Part shown: piece by piece, positions 5,974 to 7,825 of the stretch
How positions within the stretch are numbered: the first letter of the stretch is position 1
Layout of the letters: the number at the start of each line of letters is the position of its first letter
Source of the DNA: Bacteroidales bacterium UBA1733
Lineage (GTDB): Bacteria; Bacteroidota; Bacteroidia; Bacteroidales; UBA3663
Assembly (NCBI GenBank): GCA_002315795.1
Contig: DCIF01000122.1
Coordinates: 4,274-12,098 of the forward strand
DNA length: 7,825 nucleotides
Reading direction: 5' to 3'
Notes under the pieces: generated by a model
The model's input: only the letters and a program-made list of their open reading frames with translations
Database searches by the model: none
Told to the model about the DNA's origin: nothing
Made by a program: the position numbers and the translations under genes

Positions 5974-6966
5974 TTAATCTTTATCAAGTTTATATTTTGA
6001 GATATCCATACCGAACGAGAGGTTCAAGCTCAGGAGGAGCTCCTCAAGCTCAGTAAGTGACTTCTTACCAAAGTTGCGGAATTTGAGAAGATCAGTCTTG
6101 TTGAAGACAACAAGCTCACCAAGAGTCTCAACCTCGGCGCTCTTCAAGCAATTGAGAGCACGTACAGAGAGATCCATATCTGTAAGTCTTGTCTTAAGAA
6201 GCTGACGCATGTGAAGGATTTCCTCATCGAATTCCTCATTAACGTCGGTCTCTGTAGTTTCAAGAGCGATCTTTTCGTCAGAGAAGAGCATGAAGTGATA
6301 GATCAAAATCTTAGCAGCTTCACGCAAAGCATCCTTAGGGTGAATTGAACCATCGGTTGAAACCTCAATCAACAACTTCTCGTAGTCAGTACGCTGCTCA
6401 ACACGATAAGGCTCAACAGTGTACTTAACGTTACGGATTGGAGTAAAGATTGAGTCAATGGCAATGGTAGTCAACTCAGCATTAGGATTACGGTTCTCCT
6501 CTGCTGGAACATATCCACGACCCTTGTTAATGGTCAATGTAATATCAAAACTTGCACTATTGTCCATGTGGCAGATAACCAAGTCAGGGTTAAGAACCTC
6601 GAACGCGCTCATGCCTGAATTCAGATCACCTGCTTTCAGAACCTCTGCATTCTTGATCTTAACAGAGACTACTTCGTTCTCTGTACCTTCGACGACCTGC
6701 TTCAAGCGGACCTGCTTGAGGTTAAGGATGATATTGGTAACATCCTCAATTACACCCGGAATAGAGGCAAATTCATGCTCTACACCGCTGATCTTTACAG
6801 AGGTGAAAGCATAGCCTTCGAGTGAAGAAAGCAGAATTCGGCGTAACGCATTACCAACAGTAATGCCATAGCCTGGTTCCAAAGGTCGGAATTCAAACTT
6901 ACCAGAGAACTGGTCAGCTTCCAACATAAGAACCTTTTCGGGTCTTTGAAATGCTAAAATCGCCAT
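5974..6966 (-). CDS. rpoA: RNA polymerase subunit alpha
   Basis: The alpha subunit dimerises to nucleate RNA polymerase assembly, and its C-terminal domain contacts UP-element DNA and activators. At 330 residues it has normal length. The N-terminal domain (about 1-230) includes [19 protein letters not shown] (residues 31-49), the dimer and beta-contact region. An acidic linker (about 238-250) leads to the C-terminal domain (about 255-325), which has [11 protein letters not shown] (265-275) and [13 protein letters not shown] (299-311). R269 and N272 correspond to the DNA-binding R265 and N268 of E. coli, so the minor-groove contact is conserved. It lies 12 bp after rpsD and 8 bp before rplQ, in the conserved alpha-operon order, and is surely co-transcribed with them. 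Confidence 0.98.
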   Translation of the reverse strand: MAILAFQRPEKVLMLEADQFSGKFEFRPLEPGYGITVGNALRRILLSSLEGYAFTSVKISGVEHEFASIPGVIEDVTNIILNLKQVRLKQVVEGTENEVVSVKIKNAEVLKAGDLNSGMSAFEVLNPDLVICHMDNSASFDITLTINKGRGYVPAEENRNPNAELTTIAIDSIFTPIRNVKYTVEPYRVEQRTDYEKLLIEVSTDGSIHPKDALREAAKILIYHFMLFSDEKIALETTETDVNEEFDEEILHMRQLLKTRLTDMDLSVRALNCLKSAEVETLGELVVFNKTDLLKFRNFGKKSLTELEELLLSLNLSFGMDISKYKLDKD

Positions 6967-6978
6967 GTGGACTATTTA

Positions 6979-7584
6979 TTATTTAGAGTACAATTCGACA
7001 ATGAGCTGTTCCTGAATGTTCTCAGGGATATCAGCACGCTCTGGAGTGTGGAGATACTTACCACTGAGTGAATTCTGATCCCACTCGATCCAAGCATACT
7101 TTGCGTGGTTGAAGCCTGCAAGTGCATTCTCAACTACCTCAAGTGACTTAGAACGCTCACGAACGCCGATGATCTGACCAGGCTTAACGCTGTATGATGC
7201 AATGTTTACTACCTTGCCATCAACAACGATGTGCTTGTGGAGAACGAGCTGACGAGCAGCTGCGCGGGTTGGAGCAATACCGAGACGGAATACGAGATTG
7301 TCGAGACGGCTCTCAAGAAGCTGGAGAAGTACCTCACCGGTAACACCCTTGGTACGCTCTGCCTTCTCAAAGAGACGACGGAACTGTGACTCAAGAACAC
7401 CGTAAGTATACTTAGCCTTCTGCTTCTCACGAAGCTGGATGCCGTACTCAGATGTTTTCTTACGACGGTTAAGACCATGCTGACCAGGAGCATAGTTCTT
7501 CTTAGCGAGAACCTTATCTGGTCCGTAGATAGCCTCACCAAGTTTACGGGCAATACGAGTTTTAGGGCCTGTATATCTTGCCAT
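6979..7584 (-). CDS. rpsD: 30S ribosomal protein uS4
   Basis: uS4 is a primary 16S rRNA-binding protein that starts assembly of the 30S body and helps form the mRNA entry site. The 201-residue protein begins [17 protein letters not shown] and contains [22 protein letters not shown] (about 30-51). The S4 RNA-binding domain is near residues 92-155 ([12 protein letters not shown], then the [18 protein letters not shown] strand-helix unit). The N-terminal region lacks the four-cysteine zinc site found in C+ uS4 proteins, so this is the zinc-independent C- form. In E. coli uS4 also represses translation of its own operon; whether that holds here cannot be judged, because the operon leader lies outside the window. 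It is 47 bp after rpsK and 12 bp before rpoA. Confidence 0.98.
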   Translation of the reverse strand: MARYTGPKTRIARKLGEAIYGPDKVLAKKNYAPGQHGLNRRKKTSEYGIQLREKQKAKYTYGVLESQFRRLFEKAERTKGVTGEVLLQLLESRLDNLVFRLGIAPTRAAARQLVLHKHIVVDGKVVNIASYSVKPGQIIGVRERSKSLEVVENALAGFNHAKYAWIEWDQNSLSGKYLHTPERADIPENIQEQLIVELYSK

Positions 7585-7631
7585 AGTTTTTTACAATTTA
7601 AAGCATTAAATTAATTAAAAACCACACAGAA

Positions 7632-7825
7632 TTAAACGCGGCGACGCTTTGGAGGACGACAACCGTTGTGTGGAAGTGGAGTAACGTCAATAATCTCAGT
7701 TACCTCGATACCAGCACCATGGATGGTACGAATAGCTGATTCACGACCATTACCTGGACCCTTAACATATGCCTTCACTTTGCGAAGACCAAGATCGTAG
7801 GCGATTTTTGCGCAATCCTGAGCTG
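7632..7825 (-). CDS. rpsK: 30S ribosomal protein uS11, C-terminal part (5' end cut by window edge)
   Basis: Sixty-three codons and the TAA stop (7632-7634) are visible. They encode the C-terminal half of uS11, a platform protein of the 30S subunit contacting 16S rRNA near the mRNA exit. The sequence has the diagnostic [19 protein letters not shown] and the invariant end [18 protein letters not shown]. The family has about 125-130 residues, so roughly half lies beyond the right edge. Position just upstream of rpsD matches the conserved rpsM-rpsK-rpsD-rpoA-rplQ order. The frame is too incomplete for reliable long-ORF detection but the identity is unambiguous. Confidence 0.97.
   Translation of the reverse strand, partial: AQDCAKIAYDLGLRKVKAYVKGPGNGRESAIRTIHGAGIEVTEIIDVTPLPHNGCRPPKRRRV

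Noticed and set aside
6419..6814. 131-codon plus-strand frame opposite rpoA
   Set aside because: It is a shadow of the highly conserved rpoA N-terminal domain, with no motifs or promoter.
7209..7553. 114-codon minus-strand frame inside rpsD
   Set aside because: It is an out-of-phase frame within rpsD; the uS4 frame is unambiguous.
7585..7631. Internal promoter between rpsK and rpsD
   Set aside because: The 47-bp gap is A/T-rich but contains no TAnnTTTG match on the minus strand, so co-transcription is the simplest reading.

Overview
The window looks like chromosomal DNA from a Bacteroidota bacterium, most likely a Prevotellaceae-type member of the Bacteroidales. The evidence is a Bacteroidota promoter (TTTG, 20 bp spacer, TAnnTTTG) upstream of murI, A/T-rich leaders without Shine-Dalgarno sequences, a large GT117/DUF2723 membrane protein, and the ribosomal protein sequences themselves. 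These include the PGNGRES form of uS11, a zinc-free uS4 and an Ala/Glu/Lys-rich tail on bL17. The genus is an inference; no 16S or comparable marker is present.

Layout from left to right. Positions 1-2867 (minus) hold a very long open reading frame that runs off the left edge, so 955 codons of it are visible. It encodes a polytopic GT117/TMEM260-like protein (PF11028, formerly DUF2723), a predicted protein O-glycosyltransferase. Positions 2868-3136 are a divergent A/T-rich intergenic region with a good promoter for murI and a weaker candidate for the GT117 gene. Positions 3137-4000 (plus) are murI, glutamate racemase. Positions 4001-4202 separate the convergent genes murI and sufS and hold a regular array of three inverted repeats. 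Positions 4203-5426 (minus) are sufS, a group II cysteine desulfurase. Positions 5441-5489 hold a Rho-independent terminator overlapped by a mutually exclusive alternative hairpin. Positions 5501-7825 (minus) are the end of the alpha operon in transcription order rpsK (partial), rpsD, rpoA, rplQ.

The genes are housekeeping functions: ribosome and RNA polymerase assembly (rpsK-rpsD-rpoA-rplQ), sulfur mobilisation for Fe-S clusters (sufS), D-glutamate supply for peptidoglycan (murI) and probably cell-envelope protein glycosylation (GT117). I see no phage, CRISPR, toxin-antitoxin or transposase genes.

The most unusual parts are non-coding. First, 4023-4188 has three inverted repeats whose centres lie exactly 63 bp apart, in a symmetrical 40-26-34-26-40 nt layout; two of them are perfect, loopless palindromes of 34 and 40 bp. 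Second, the rplQ-sufS junction has an apparent terminator/antiterminator pair. It sits just before the sufS start codon, and I find no convincing separate sufS promoter.
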